From NCBI GenBank assembly GCA_018066825.1, contig JAGPVU010000042.1:1-31099 (forward strand): DNA of 31,099 nt. Reading direction: 5' to 3'. Both the position numbers and the translations under genes were made by a program. This stretch comes from Cycloclasticus sp. Its GTDB lineage: Bacteria > Pseudomonadota > Gammaproteobacteria > Methylococcales > Cycloclasticaceae. The notes beneath the pieces were generated by a model. That model was not told where the DNA came from and ran no database searches. It was given only the letters and a program-made list of their open reading frames with translations. Within the stretch, counting starts at the first letter, position 1, and each line of letters begins with the position of its first letter. Below are positions 1 to 7,433 of the stretch, one piece after another.

Positions 1-2
1 TA

Positions 3-686
3 AGCGCTAGTTACGTCCATTCATCTGTACTACCCTCTCCCATGGCCGTCTTATTGCAATTAGGCTTGTCGATCAAAAGCGGCGATTTACCCTACCATCT
101 AGGCATTACCCTCGCTCGTTTAATTGTTAGCTTTTTGTTGGCCATGTTATTTGGTATTGCAATAGGCCTATTATTAGGTCGGCATAAAAAAACGGATGAT
201 TTTTTTGATAGCTGGCTCATCATCTTGCTCAATGTTCCCGCCTTGGTGACCATTGTCATGTGCTATGTCTGGTTTGGATTGGTTGAATCGGCCGCCATTT
301 TGGCTGTCGTTGTTAATAAACTGCCTAACGTTATCGTCACCATCCGCGAAGGTGCAAAAAACCTTGATGAGGAACTGCTACAAATGGCTCAAGCGTATCG
401 CTTTGGCCGCTTCAAGACTTTACAGCATGTGGTCCTACCTCAGTTGTATCCGTACATAATGGCATCAGCCAGAACCGGCCTTGCCTTAATATGGAAAATT
501 GTACTGGTTGTTGAACTTTTAGGCAGAAGCAATGGCATGGGCTACCAAATCCATTTGTTTTTCCAATTATTCGATATTACTAGCATCCTCGCTTATACCG
601 TTTCATTTATTGTGCTGATTCAACTTATCGAAATAAGCATTTTAAAACCTTTAGATAAAAGGTCTCGTCAATGGAAGGTAAGCTAA
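3..686 (+). CDS. ABC transporter permease, SsuC/TauC type (5' end outside window)
   Basis: Inner-membrane permease of an ABC importer of the nitrate/sulfonate/taurine class. The reading frame is open to the left edge and the residues before the first in-window Met (position 42) read S-V-L-P-S-P, the usual 'LPSP' segment of these permeases, so the ATG at 42 is internal and the true start lies upstream. Several hydrophobic membrane segments follow. The cytoplasmic EAA-type loop that docks the ATPase is visible as AQAYRFGRFKTLQHVVLP around in-window residues 117-134. The stop codon directly abuts the ATG of the ATPase gene, so the two are co-translated. No substrate-binding protein gene is visible, so the substrate cannot be named. 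Confidence 0.88.
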   Translation, partial: SASYVHSSVLPSPMAVLLQLGLSIKSGDLPYHLGITLARLIVSFLLAMLFGIAIGLLLGRHKKTDDFFDSWLIILLNVPALVTIVMCYVWFGLVESAAILAVVVNKLPNVIVTIREGAKNLDEELLQMAQAYRFGRFKTLQHVVLPQLYPYIMASARTGLALIWKIVLVVELLGRSNGMGYQIHLFFQLFDITSILAYTVSFIVLIQLIEISILKPLDKRSRQWKVS

Positions 687-1427
687 ATGAGTCATTTGAG
701 TATTGATATAAAAGACAAGACGTTCCCTCAACGTAATGATCAAGAGGCCTTCACCGCTATTCAAAACCTTCGTTTTGAGATATCAAACCATCAATTTATC
801 TGCCTAGTTGGCCCATCCGGCTGCGGTAAAACCACATTGCTGAACATGATAGCCGGACTTGATAGTAAATTTAACGGGCTTATACGCAACAGCAATAAAG
901 ACGTCACTATAAAAAGCAGTTATGTTTTTCAAACACCACGCCTATTGCCTTGGCGTACTGTACTAGATAATATTCAATTAGCCATGGGAGAAAACAGCAG
1001 TCCAACATCGGTAATCGAGAGTCTGCTAGAAAGCTTAGGGCTAAAAAACTGCCTGTACAAATACCCCCAACAGTTATCACTCGGCATGCAGCGACGGGTC
1101 GCCCTAGCTCGCGCTTTTAGCGTTCCAAGCGACCTTTTATTAATGGACGAGCCGTTCGTTTCTTTAGATCAGGCGACCGCACGTAACGCGCGAAAACTTT
1201 TGCTGCGCCTATGGGCTGAGCAAGCAAGAAAAGTTATTTTTGTCACCCACGATTTGAATGAAGCCTTTGAATTAGCCGATCGAATTCTATTTTTATCGGA
1301 ATCGCCAAGTCACATTATTGCCGACATTCCAATCGACATTCCACAACTAGACAGATCAGCCGCCGATATAAAAAAACTAAAAGAACGTGCTTCTATCGAT
1401 CACCCAAGCATTAGCTCCTTACTTTAA
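687..1427 (+). CDS. ABC transporter ATP-binding protein, SsuB/TauB type
   Basis: Cytoplasmic ATPase that powers the permease encoded just upstream. All nucleotide-binding motifs are present: Walker A GPSGCGKTT (residues 42-50), Q-loop Gln82 in YVFQ, a signature LSLGMQ (130-135; the second Gly of LSGGQ is absent, as is common in this subfamily), Walker B LLLMDEP (150-156), and switch His188 in VTHDL. At 246 residues it is of normal length for the family. The start is fixed by the permease stop (TAA immediately followed by ATG). No third gene follows; the next gene is on the opposite strand. The substrate is probably a sulfonate, nitrate or small organic compound, but this is family-level inference only. 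Confidence 0.9.
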   Translation: MSHLSIDIKDKTFPQRNDQEAFTAIQNLRFEISNHQFICLVGPSGCGKTTLLNMIAGLDSKFNGLIRNSNKDVTIKSSYVFQTPRLLPWRTVLDNIQLAMGENSSPTSVIESLLESLGLKNCLYKYPQQLSLGMQRRVALARAFSVPSDLLLMDEPFVSLDQATARNARKLLLRLWAEQARKVIFVTHDLNEAFELADRILFLSESPSHIIADIPIDIPQLDRSAADIKKLKERASIDHPSISSLL

Positions 1428-1444
1428 ACGCCTCCAATTGACGG

Positions 1445-1480
1445 ACAAAAAAAAGCCGCTACCCAAAGGTAGCGGCTTAA
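1445..1480 (-). terminator. Rho-independent terminator of the phasin gene
   Basis: An 11-bp perfect GC-rich stem (1453-1463 with 1468-1478) with a 4-base loop. Read on the minus strand it is followed by a run of eight T (1445-1454 region). It lies just after the phasin stop. On the plus strand the flank is only TTAATTCTTT, so it may also weakly end the ABC operon. Confidence 0.85.
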
Positions 1481-1498
1481 TTCTTTAAACCGTTAAAC

Positions 1499-1861
1499 TT
1501 AAGCTGCTTTTTTAACTGCTTTTTTAACCGTTTCTTTTACTTCTTTAGTAACCGCTGCATTACTTTCTTGAACAAGTTTAATCACTTCTTCATTGTACGC
1601 TTTTACGTCGTCAGCCAATACTTTGCTGTCTGCTAATGCTTTTTCAAAACCACTTTTAGCCAGTTCAACTTGGTCTTTAACAAACGTGTTTAAGCCGTCA
1701 ACGTCTTTAATTGCAGTCGCCGCTTTGATACGAGCTTCAGTTAAAGCAACATACTCTTTAACTGCAGATTGTTGTGCAGCAACTACTTTTTCGATTTGCG
1801 CTTTATTCAATTCAGCCATTCTTTTGGCAGGAGCCAATAAAAACTCTAGATTATTTAACAT
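1499..1861 (-). CDS. Phasin family protein (PHA granule-associated)
   Basis: A 120-residue, almost wholly helical, Ala/Lys/Glu/Val-rich protein of the phasin type. It starts with an amphipathic segment (NLEFLLAPAKRMAELN) and ends in a Lys/Ala-rich tail (KKAVKKAA). Phasins coat intracellular polyhydroxyalkanoate granules and control their number and size. A clear ribosome site AAAGGA (1869-1874 on the plus coordinate) sits 7 bases before the ATG. The gene stands alone, with its own strong promoter and terminator, as expected for an abundant protein. Two palindromes overlap the promoter and suggest repression by a PhaR-like regulator. The PHA synthase itself is not in the window, so the link to PHA rests on the protein family. 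Confidence 0.82.
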   Translation of the reverse strand: MLNNLEFLLAPAKRMAELNKAQIEKVVAAQQSAVKEYVALTEARIKAATAIKDVDGLNTFVKDQVELAKSGFEKALADSKVLADDVKAYNEEVIKLVQESNAAVTKEVKETVKKAVKKAA

Positions 1862-2186
1862 ATTAATATCCTTTTACAGTTAGTTTAAATAAAAATACCG
1901 CTTTGTTGCAGTGCATTATAATGAGTTTTTATTGCGCCGCAACACTTTTTGATAATTTCATTAGTATTTTTTGTAATTTTAACTCCTGCGTATATAGCGA
2001 GTTGATATAACAACTTATGCTCAGTTCTTTAAGAAAAACACTTCAAGCCCTATTTTAAATCGATGGTTTCCTATTTAATCAAACCCTAATCAACGTCTAT
2101 TCTGTTAGCATAAAATCGTTCATTTTAAATAACAAAAAACGCAACCATCAATGTATCAGGTATTAAGCAAAACAGATTCTTGAAAT
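1862..2186. other. 325-bp intergenic region between divergent phasin and MFS genes
   Basis: The left part (1862-1942) holds the phasin ribosome site, promoter and paired palindromes. The rest is AT-rich. It contains a small dyad GTTG-N6-CAAC (2001-2014) and a loose one, AACTC at 1981-1985 with GAGTT at 1999-2003. I find no convincing -35/-10 pair for the MFS gene (TAAAAT at 2111-2116 lacks a good -35), no RNA gene and no credible small coding frame. Confidence 0.5.
1907..1942 (-). promoter_or_regulatory. Phasin promoter with two TGC-N3-GCA palindromes (possible PhaR operator)
   Basis: Read on the minus strand there is a perfect -10 TATAAT (1915-1920) with a -35 TTGCGG (1937-1942) at a 16-base spacing. 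Two palindromes frame it: TTGCGCCGCAA (1932-1942) over the -35, and TGCAGTGCA (1907-1915) over the expected transcription start, with centres 26 bp apart. PhaR-type repressors of PHA genes are known to recognise TGC-rich dyads, so occlusion of RNA polymerase until PHA titrates the repressor is a natural reading. Assignment to PhaR is inference. Confidence 0.62.
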
Positions 2187-3371
2187 ATGAGCCATCGTCC
2201 AAAACTGCTATTAGCCACCTTAGTTTTCGCCGTTTTCGCCGGGTCTTCTTTATGGTTTTCGGGCAACGCCATTGTAAACGCTCTGTTATTAACCCTCCCT
2301 GATACTCGCTTTGATATTTCTAATATGACGTCGGCGGTTCAGCTCGGTTTTATCTTAGGAACCCTTGTTTTTTCTCTGACCAATGTAACTGATCGCTTCC
2401 CAACCGGCCGAGTTTTTCTGATATCAAGTGTATTGGCTAGCTTAAGCAACGCCATTATTATTATCGTTCCATTAACTGATAATAGCTTACTGATCTCGCG
2501 CTGTTTAACCGGTTTTTTCCTTGCGGGCATTTACCCCGTTGGGGTTAAATTTGCCGCAACATGGTACCCACAGAACTTAGGCCGCGCACTCGGCTACATC
2601 GTTGGCGCTTTAGTCGCTGGCACGGCGTTTCCTCATCTTGTTAACTACCTAAATTTTTCGTTCGACTGGCAATGGGTCATTTTTTGTGCCTCTGCGCTTG
2701 CCCTTTGCGGTGGTCTGTCGGTGGTTTTATTTATTCCAGAAACAACACATAACAAACGCAGCCAACACCACGAAGGTAGCGCTTTATTGAACATTTTTAA
2801 GTCAAAAGACTTTAAAGCCTCTTCCTTTGGCTACTTTGGTCATATGTGGGAGCTGTATACTTTTTGGGCGTTCGTCCCAATGATACTTCTCTACTACAGC
2901 ACTCAAACAGCCAACGAACTAAACATTCCTCTTTGGAGTTTTTTAATTATTGCGTCTGGGGCCTTAGGCTGTGTTTTGGGCGGCATCGTTTCGTTAAAAC
3001 AAGGGAGTGCACGCGTTGCTTTTTACCAATTAGCCACCTCGGCCACTTGCTGCTTATTATTTCCAATCATGATCAACTCGCCAGCACCCATTTTTATCAT
3101 TTATCTTCTGGTTTGGGGTATTACCGTTGCTGGCGATTCACCTCAGTTCTCGACGCTTAATGCAAAAACAGCACCGGCTGATGCCGTTGGATCCGCGATT
3201 ACCCTAGTGATTTGCCTCGGATTTGCTCTAACCATCGTCAGTTTGCAGGTTTTCAATGCATTAATCAGTCACTTTAACTTACAGATTGCCGTAGTATTAC
3301 TCGCCATAGGCCCTATCTATGGGCTAACGGCCCTGCGGCGATTAATGAAAAAAGAAGCCCAATTCAACTAA
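2187..3371 (+). CDS. MFS transporter
   Basis: A 394-residue inner-membrane protein with the repeated hydrophobic helices of the major facilitator superfamily (about 12). The loop after the second helix carries a motif A-like DRFPTGR (residues 69-75). The N-terminal segment AGSSLWFSGNAI lies in the first helix. A Glu-Thr-Thr-His stretch plus a basic/His-rich linker (KRSQHHE, about residue 190) marks the central cytoplasmic loop between the two halves. No good Shine-Dalgarno sequence precedes the ATG. It is followed 11 bases later by an IsdG-like monooxygenase gene and the two are probably one transcript. The substrate is unknown. Confidence 0.8.
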   Translation: MSHRPKLLLATLVFAVFAGSSLWFSGNAIVNALLLTLPDTRFDISNMTSAVQLGFILGTLVFSLTNVTDRFPTGRVFLISSVLASLSNAIIIIVPLTDNSLLISRCLTGFFLAGIYPVGVKFAATWYPQNLGRALGYIVGALVAGTAFPHLVNYLNFSFDWQWVIFCASALALCGGLSVVLFIPETTHNKRSQHHEGSALLNIFKSKDFKASSFGYFGHMWELYTFWAFVPMILLYYSTQTANELNIPLWSFLIIASGALGCVLGGIVSLKQGSARVAFYQLATSATCCLLFPIMINSPAPIFIIYLLVWGITVAGDSPQFSTLNAKTAPADAVGSAITLVICLGFALTIVSLQVFNALISHFNLQIAVVLLAIGPIYGLTALRRLMKKEAQFN

Positions 3372-3382
3372 GTGAGTAATGT

Positions 3383-3685
3383 ATGTTTATAGCAATGAAT
3401 CGTTTTAAAATAGTTCCCGGTAAGGAAGATGCCTTTGAAAACGTGTGGCGACAACGTGAATCACGCTTAGACGGGGTTGCTGGCTTCACTAGCTTTAATT
3501 TGCTGCGTGGCCCCTCATCAGACGAACACACCCTATTTGCCTCGCATACCGTTTGGCAAAGCAGAGACACGTTTGAAGCATGGACTCATTCTGATGCATT
3601 TAAGCAAGTGCACGCTCAAGCAGGGCAGACTAAAGGTTTGTATTTAGGGCACCCGAATTTTGAAGGTTTCGAGGTTGTACTGTAA
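3383..3685 (+). CDS. Antibiotic biosynthesis monooxygenase-fold protein, IsdG-like haem-degrading candidate
   Basis: A 100-residue single ABM (dimeric alpha-beta barrel) domain. It keeps the three residues that define IsdG-type haem oxygenases: Asn6 (AMNRFKI), Trp67 (FEAWTHSDAF) and His77 (KQVHAQ), with the same Trp-x9-His spacing as staphylococcal IsdG. Such enzymes open the haem ring and release iron in the cytoplasm. It sits 11 bases after an MFS gene and probably shares its transcript. It ends 4 bases before the convergent fxsA stop. ABM-fold proteins also include quinol monooxygenases, but those lack this triad. Haem degradation is therefore likely but inferred from residues only. Confidence 0.75.
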   Translation: MFIAMNRFKIVPGKEDAFENVWRQRESRLDGVAGFTSFNLLRGPSSDEHTLFASHTVWQSRDTFEAWTHSDAFKQVHAQAGQTKGLYLGHPNFEGFEVVL

Positions 3686-3689
3686 CCGG

Positions 3690-4154
3690 CTATTTAGTGT
3701 CTTTATAGTCAATTTCAGGGTCATCTTCACGCTTGAATTCACCTTCTATAACATCCGAATCCGTGGTTTGTTGGAAGGAACCCGTCGTAGAATTAATGAA
3801 TTGACTGCCTAACAGCGCCAAGGCCAGCCTGGTTCTTAATGCCGGCACTAAGCAAATAAAACCCAAGACATCGGTCACAAAGCCTGGCGTTAATAACAGC
3901 GCAGCACTAAGCAGTAACATAACGCCTTCGAGCATGTCTAGGGCAGGTATTTCTCCACGCGACAAACTCGCTTGCACCCGCTGCAAAGTTGTCATGCCTT
4001 GCAATTTAAATAAATAGGCCCCTAATACCGCAGTAAAAACAATCAGCAGTACTGTGGGAAAGGCGCCAATCATACTACCGACCTGAATAAGAAAGTAAAT
4101 TTCCACGACAGGAACAGTAACCAGCAGGAGCAAGAAAAATGAAAAAGGGTTCAT
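3690..4154 (-). CDS. fxsA: FxsA family membrane protein
   Basis: A 154-residue inner-membrane protein. The N-terminus has two hydrophobic helices with the family's VVEIY motif (residues 16-20). A middle helix pair carries the diagnostic LLLTPGFVTDVLG (86-98), and an acidic hydrophilic tail (EGEFKREDDPEIDYKD) lies in the cytoplasm. In E. coli, FxsA dosage suppresses F exclusion of phage T7, but its normal role is unknown. In many genomes fxsA lies upstream of groES; here it stands alone between convergent and divergent neighbours. Confidence 0.88.
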   Translation of the reverse strand: MNPFSFFLLLLVTVPVVEIYFLIQVGSMIGAFPTVLLIVFTAVLGAYLFKLQGMTTLQRVQASLSRGEIPALDMLEGVMLLLSAALLLTPGFVTDVLGFICLVPALRTRLALALLGSQFINSTTGSFQQTTDSDVIEGEFKREDDPEIDYKDTK

Positions 4155-4246
4155 AACGAAATAGCTTACACAGGAACGTGGCTATTGTAAAAAAAGCTTA
4201 TCAAATAATAAGATCCAGCCATAATTAAATTAAATTCACTCGGCTA

Positions 4247-4268
4247 GGCAATGCCAAGTAGCATTGCC
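4247..4268. repeat. Perfect hairpin in the fxsA-dsbD divergent region
   Basis: GGCAATGC (4247-4254) and GCATTGCC (4261-4268) form an 8-bp perfect stem around the loop CAAGTA. No T-run follows on either strand, so it is not a standard terminator. It lies about 90 bases upstream of fxsA and about 100 upstream of the candidate dsbD promoter. It could be an operator or part of the fxsA leader. Confidence 0.5.
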
Positions 4269-4341
4269 GTTGATAACAAGGGTCACTTGAAAGATATGGC
4301 TTAAGCATAAGGTCCTCATGTGTGTCCCAAGTAAATCCATT

Positions 4342-4370
4342 ATTTTGCAAACGCCCTAACAGGCTATAAT
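4342..4370 (+). promoter_or_regulatory. Candidate dsbD promoter
   Basis: A consensus -10 TATAAT (4365-4370) lies 57 bases before the dsbD ATG, with a weak -35 ATTTTG (4342-4347) at a 17-base spacing. It would drive dsbD and the TlpA-like gene. Confidence 0.45.
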
Positions 4371-4427
4371 ACATACCTGTAACAAAAACACTGCTCCTGC
4401 AACCCAATAGCTAGATCGACATACCCT

Positions 4428-6299
4428 ATGAACACAGCTTTACTTAAACGTTTAATTATTCTTCTAGGCCTTTGCTTATTGGCGACAGCCAATATAGCCA
4501 GCAGCAACGAAAAAACACTGCTGGGCGATTCGATAGATGCACTAGGCGGCCTATTTTCAAGTTCGAAACAGGGCGTAGGGAACCAACTGCTCGAACCTGA
4601 CCAAGCGTTTAGTTTTACGGCTCACATCAATGAGCAACAAGACATTAGTTTAAATTGGCGGGTAGCCGATGGTTATTACTTATATCAAGATAAAATAAAA
4701 CTCACCCCAATTTCGCCAAAAGACCTTGTTTTAAGGGCAATTAATTTCCCAGCGGGCATCGAGAAACACGATGAAATTTTTGGTGACACCCTCGTCTACT
4801 ACGGTGATGTCACCGTTATTCAAGCCTTAGCCGATCCAATCACCGAACCACGCGAAATTAGCCTTCAAGTCTCTTTTCAAGGCTGTGCAGATATGGGTGT
4901 TTGTTACCCACCCATGAGTAAAACCATCAGCCTTCTTGTGTCCCCCGGCTCCAACACCGACGACAAATCTATCCCGCAAAATAAAAGCCCTTACCTCTCT
5001 GAGCAAGATCAAATTTCAAACGCATTATTTAATGACGCCCTTTGGTTAACTTGCCTCACCTTTTTTGGATTTGGTCTTTTGCTTTCGCTTACACCTTGTG
5101 TTTTTCCTATGATCCCGATTTTGTCCGGGATTATTATTGGCCACGGTAAAGCGTTAACCAGCCGCAAGGCCTTTTACCTATCATTCAGTTACGTTTTGGC
5201 GTCGGCCGCTACTTACGCCGCATTCGGTGTATTAGCTGGAATATTCGGTAGTAACTTACAAGCCACGTTCCAAAACCCGTGGATTTTAACTACCTTCAGC
5301 GTTATCTTTATATTGCTCGCCTTATCGATGTTTGGCCTTTACAACATCCAGTTACCTGCATCGATACAAAGCAAGTTGTCCCAGCTGTCACAACATCAAA
5401 AGCACGGTTCATTATGGGGCAGCGCCGCTATGGGCATCCTGTCCACCTTGATAGTGGGCCCCTGTGTCGCCGCGCCTCTGGCGGGTGTGCTCATTTATAT
5501 TGGCCAAACAGGGGACGCCACATTAGGTGGCTTAGCCCTGTTTTCTCTTGGCCTTGGCATGGGTGTTCCGCTATTGCTAATCGGGATTTCAGCGGGCAAA
5601 CTGCTCCCCAAAGCAGGACACTGGATGGAGCCGATAAAATATTTTTTCGGCATTTTATTGCTCGCCGTTGCAATTTGGTTAATGGAGCGCGTATTACCGG
5701 CAACCGTTATTTTGTTTTTATGGGCCAGCCTTTTAATCATTTGCGCTATTTATCTAAAAGCTACTGATCGACTGCCAGACGGTGCTTCTGGTTGGCTAAA
5801 ATTCAGCAAAGGTATCGGCACCGTGCTGCTACTATATGGCGTTGTGCTGTTGCTTGGCGCCACTTCCGGTGGCACCAATCCGTTAAAACCACTCGCCAAC
5901 TTTAGCGTGTCCCAAGGCAGTGCTAAACCACACTCTGTACTCTCTTTTCAAACCATAAGGTCCTTAGAGGAATTGAATACACAGTTGCAAGTAGCGGCCA
6001 ACAACAAGCAACGGGTAATGCTGGATTTTTATGCCGATTGGTGCGTTTCGTGCAAAGAGCTAGAGGCCTACACCTTCAGTGACCCATCTGTTGCTGACGC
6101 ATTAAACAACACCATGCTTTTACAAGCCGATGTAACGCTTAATAATGACAACGACAAAACCCTTTTAAAGAGGTTTTCGCTTATTGGTCCACCCGCTATT
6201 TTATTTTTTAACACCGACTCAACCGAAATCGAACAGGCTCGTGTCGTTGGTTATATGCCTGCTGACGATTTTTTAAAAAGACTCAACTCACTCCCCTAA
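4428..6299 (+). CDS. dsbD: Thiol:disulfide interchange protein DsbD
   Basis: Inner-membrane protein that carries electrons from cytoplasmic thioredoxin to periplasmic oxidoreductases (DsbC, TlpA/CcmG type). It has a signal peptide (about residues 1-24) and a periplasmic alpha domain with Cys153/Cys159 (CADMGVC). A membrane domain follows with Cys224 (TPCVFP) and Cys346 (GPCVAAP), whose 122-residue spacing matches E. coli DsbD. The C-terminal periplasmic thioredoxin domain has WCVSC, Cys539/Cys542. All six redox cysteines are present, so the relay should work. At 623 residues it is slightly longer than E. coli DsbD because of an N-terminal insert before the alpha domain. Its stop touches the ATG of the TlpA-like gene, which is a likely client. 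trxA, its probable electron donor, is also in the window. Confidence 0.95.
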   Translation: MNTALLKRLIILLGLCLLATANIASSNEKTLLGDSIDALGGLFSSSKQGVGNQLLEPDQAFSFTAHINEQQDISLNWRVADGYYLYQDKIKLTPISPKDLVLRAINFPAGIEKHDEIFGDTLVYYGDVTVIQALADPITEPREISLQVSFQGCADMGVCYPPMSKTISLLVSPGSNTDDKSIPQNKSPYLSEQDQISNALFNDALWLTCLTFFGFGLLLSLTPCVFPMIPILSGIIIGHGKALTSRKAFYLSFSYVLASAATYAAFGVLAGIFGSNLQATFQNPWILTTFSVIFILLALSMFGLYNIQLPASIQSKLSQLSQHQKHGSLWGSAAMGILSTLIVGPCVAAPLAGVLIYIGQTGDATLGGLALFSLGLGMGVPLLLIGISAGKLLPKAGHWMEPIKYFFGILLLAVAIWLMERVLPATVILFLWASLLIICAIYLKATDRLPDGASGWLKFSKGIGTVLLLYGVVLLLGATSGGTNPLKPLANFSVSQGSAKPHSVLSFQTIRSLEELNTQLQVAANNKQRVMLDFYADWCVSCKELEAYTFSDPSVADALNNTMLLQADVTLNNDNDKTLLKRFSLIGPPAILFFNTDSTEIEQARVVGYMPADDFLKRLNSLP

Positions 6300-6842
6300 A
6301 TGAATAAATATAAACCACCACTAACATGGTCAGTGATCGTTGGCTTGCTTTTATTGGTCGCCGTTGCCGCTTACAACATTGAACACCCAGTTAGCGCCAA
6401 CGCACTTACTGATAAAGCAACCGCCCTATCACGCCCTGATTTTTCCTTGCTGGATTTAGAAGGCGAAGTCCGACATATTAATGAATGGGACGGTCAATAT
6501 ATTGTGTTGAATTTTTGGGCGACTTGGTGCCCACCCTGCCGCAAAGAAATTCCAGAATTTATTGCCCTACAAAAAAAATATGGCTCCGCAGGCTTACAAT
6601 TTATTGGCGTTGCTATTGATGACACTGAAGCGGTCAGTCAATTTGCTATGGAAATGGGTTTCAATTATCCCAACCTGATTGCAGAATCTGAGGGTATAGC
6701 ATTAGCCAACCAGTACGGAAATACCTACGGCGCTTTACCTTTTTCTGTCATCATCAACCGCGAAGGGCAAATAATTGGCCGCCAGGTGGGTCTGCTCAGC
6801 ACGCAAAAAATATTACAGCTTACGCAACTGCAAGACGACTAA
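6300..6842 (+). CDS. TlpA/ResA-like membrane-anchored thioredoxin-family protein
   Basis: A 180-residue periplasmic disulfide reductase. One N-terminal membrane anchor (about residues 10-27) is followed by an AhpC/TSA-Redoxin-type thioredoxin fold with active site WCPPC (Cys77, Cys80) and the cis-proline loop GALPF (Pro147). Proteins of this class reduce apocytochrome c, copper-site or other periplasmic cysteines and are re-reduced by DsbD. The gene starts on the base after the dsbD stop, supporting that partnership. The exact client cannot be told: no cytochrome c maturation genes are adjacent. No separate ribosome site is visible, so translation is probably coupled to dsbD. Confidence 0.88.
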   Translation: MNKYKPPLTWSVIVGLLLLVAVAAYNIEHPVSANALTDKATALSRPDFSLLDLEGEVRHINEWDGQYIVLNFWATWCPPCRKEIPEFIALQKKYGSAGLQFIGVAIDDTEAVSQFAMEMGFNYPNLIAESEGIALANQYGNTYGALPFSVIINREGQIIGRQVGLLSTQKILQLTQLQDD

Positions 6843-6915
6843 CTGCTTCTATCTTGCGTTTATTTGTCTTTATCTTACGCTAACTAAGTATTTTTCTAGA
6901 CTTTCGATCCGAGCT

Positions 6916-6945
6916 TTGGCAAAATCTACGACTAACACGTATAAA
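6916..6945 (+). promoter_or_regulatory. Candidate promoter of aroQ-accB-accC
   Basis: TTGGCA (6916-6921), an 18-base spacer and TATAAA (6940-6945) lie 33 bases before the aroQ start. This is the best promoter match in the gap after the TlpA-like gene, which shows no terminator of its own. Confidence 0.5.
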
Positions 6946-6978
6946 ATACAGTTAAATTTACCCGAGTGAACTCTTTAT

Positions 6979-7431
6979 ATGGCCATTATTTCTGTCATTA
7001 ACGGACCCAACCTAAATATGTTAGGCAGTCGAGAGCCCGAGATATATGGCGCCACAACATTGGCCGACATAGAAATCGACTTGAAAAAGCTCGCTGAACA
7101 ACATGGGCATACGGTCGTTTTTTACCAAAGCAATGCTGAACACGATTTGGTCAATACGGTGCAACAAAGTAAACAAAACGGCGTCGCTTTTATTCTATTG
7201 AACCCTGCCGCCTTCACACATACCAGTGTTGCTTTGCGTGATGCCTTATTAGCCAGTGACACACCTTTTATTGAATTACACCTGTCAAATGTACACGCCC
7301 GCGAATCATTCCGCCAACACTCGTACTTTTCAGATATCGCCAAGGGCGTTATCTGTGGTTTCGGGCCAAATAGTTATCAATTAGCGCTACTAGCTGCTAT
7401 CCCCTTAATTGAACAACCAGCAAGAGATTAA
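6979..7431 (+). CDS. aroQ: 3-dehydroquinate dehydratase, type II
   Basis: Cytoplasmic dodecameric enzyme of the shikimate pathway that dehydrates 3-dehydroquinate to 3-dehydroshikimate. The type II signature is complete: NGPNLNMLGSREPEIYG (residues 8-24) with active-site Arg18 and Tyr23, Asn75 in LNPAAFTH, His101 in ELHLSN, and Arg108. At 150 residues it is of normal length. It lies 2 bases before accB, an arrangement common in gammaproteobacteria that places it in the same operon as acetyl-CoA carboxylase genes. Confidence 0.96.
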   Translation: MAIISVINGPNLNMLGSREPEIYGATTLADIEIDLKKLAEQHGHTVVFYQSNAEHDLVNTVQQSKQNGVAFILLNPAAFTHTSVALRDALLASDTPFIELHLSNVHARESFRQHSYFSDIAKGVICGFGPNSYQLALLAAIPLIEQPARD

Positions 7432-7433
7432 TC

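Noticed and set aside
4225..4407. A 60-codon minus-strand frame in the fxsA-dsbD gap
   Set aside because: It covers the hairpin and the dsbD promoter, has no ribosome site and no recognisable sequence.
5279..5767. A 162-codon plus-strand open frame
   Set aside because: It lies wholly inside dsbD in another frame; dsbD has all six redox cysteines at the right spacing, so this is a shadow.
6775..6969. A 64-codon plus-strand frame covering the end of the TlpA-like gene and the aroQ leader
   Set aside because: It starts inside a real gene in another frame and has no family features; the gap is better read as promoter.
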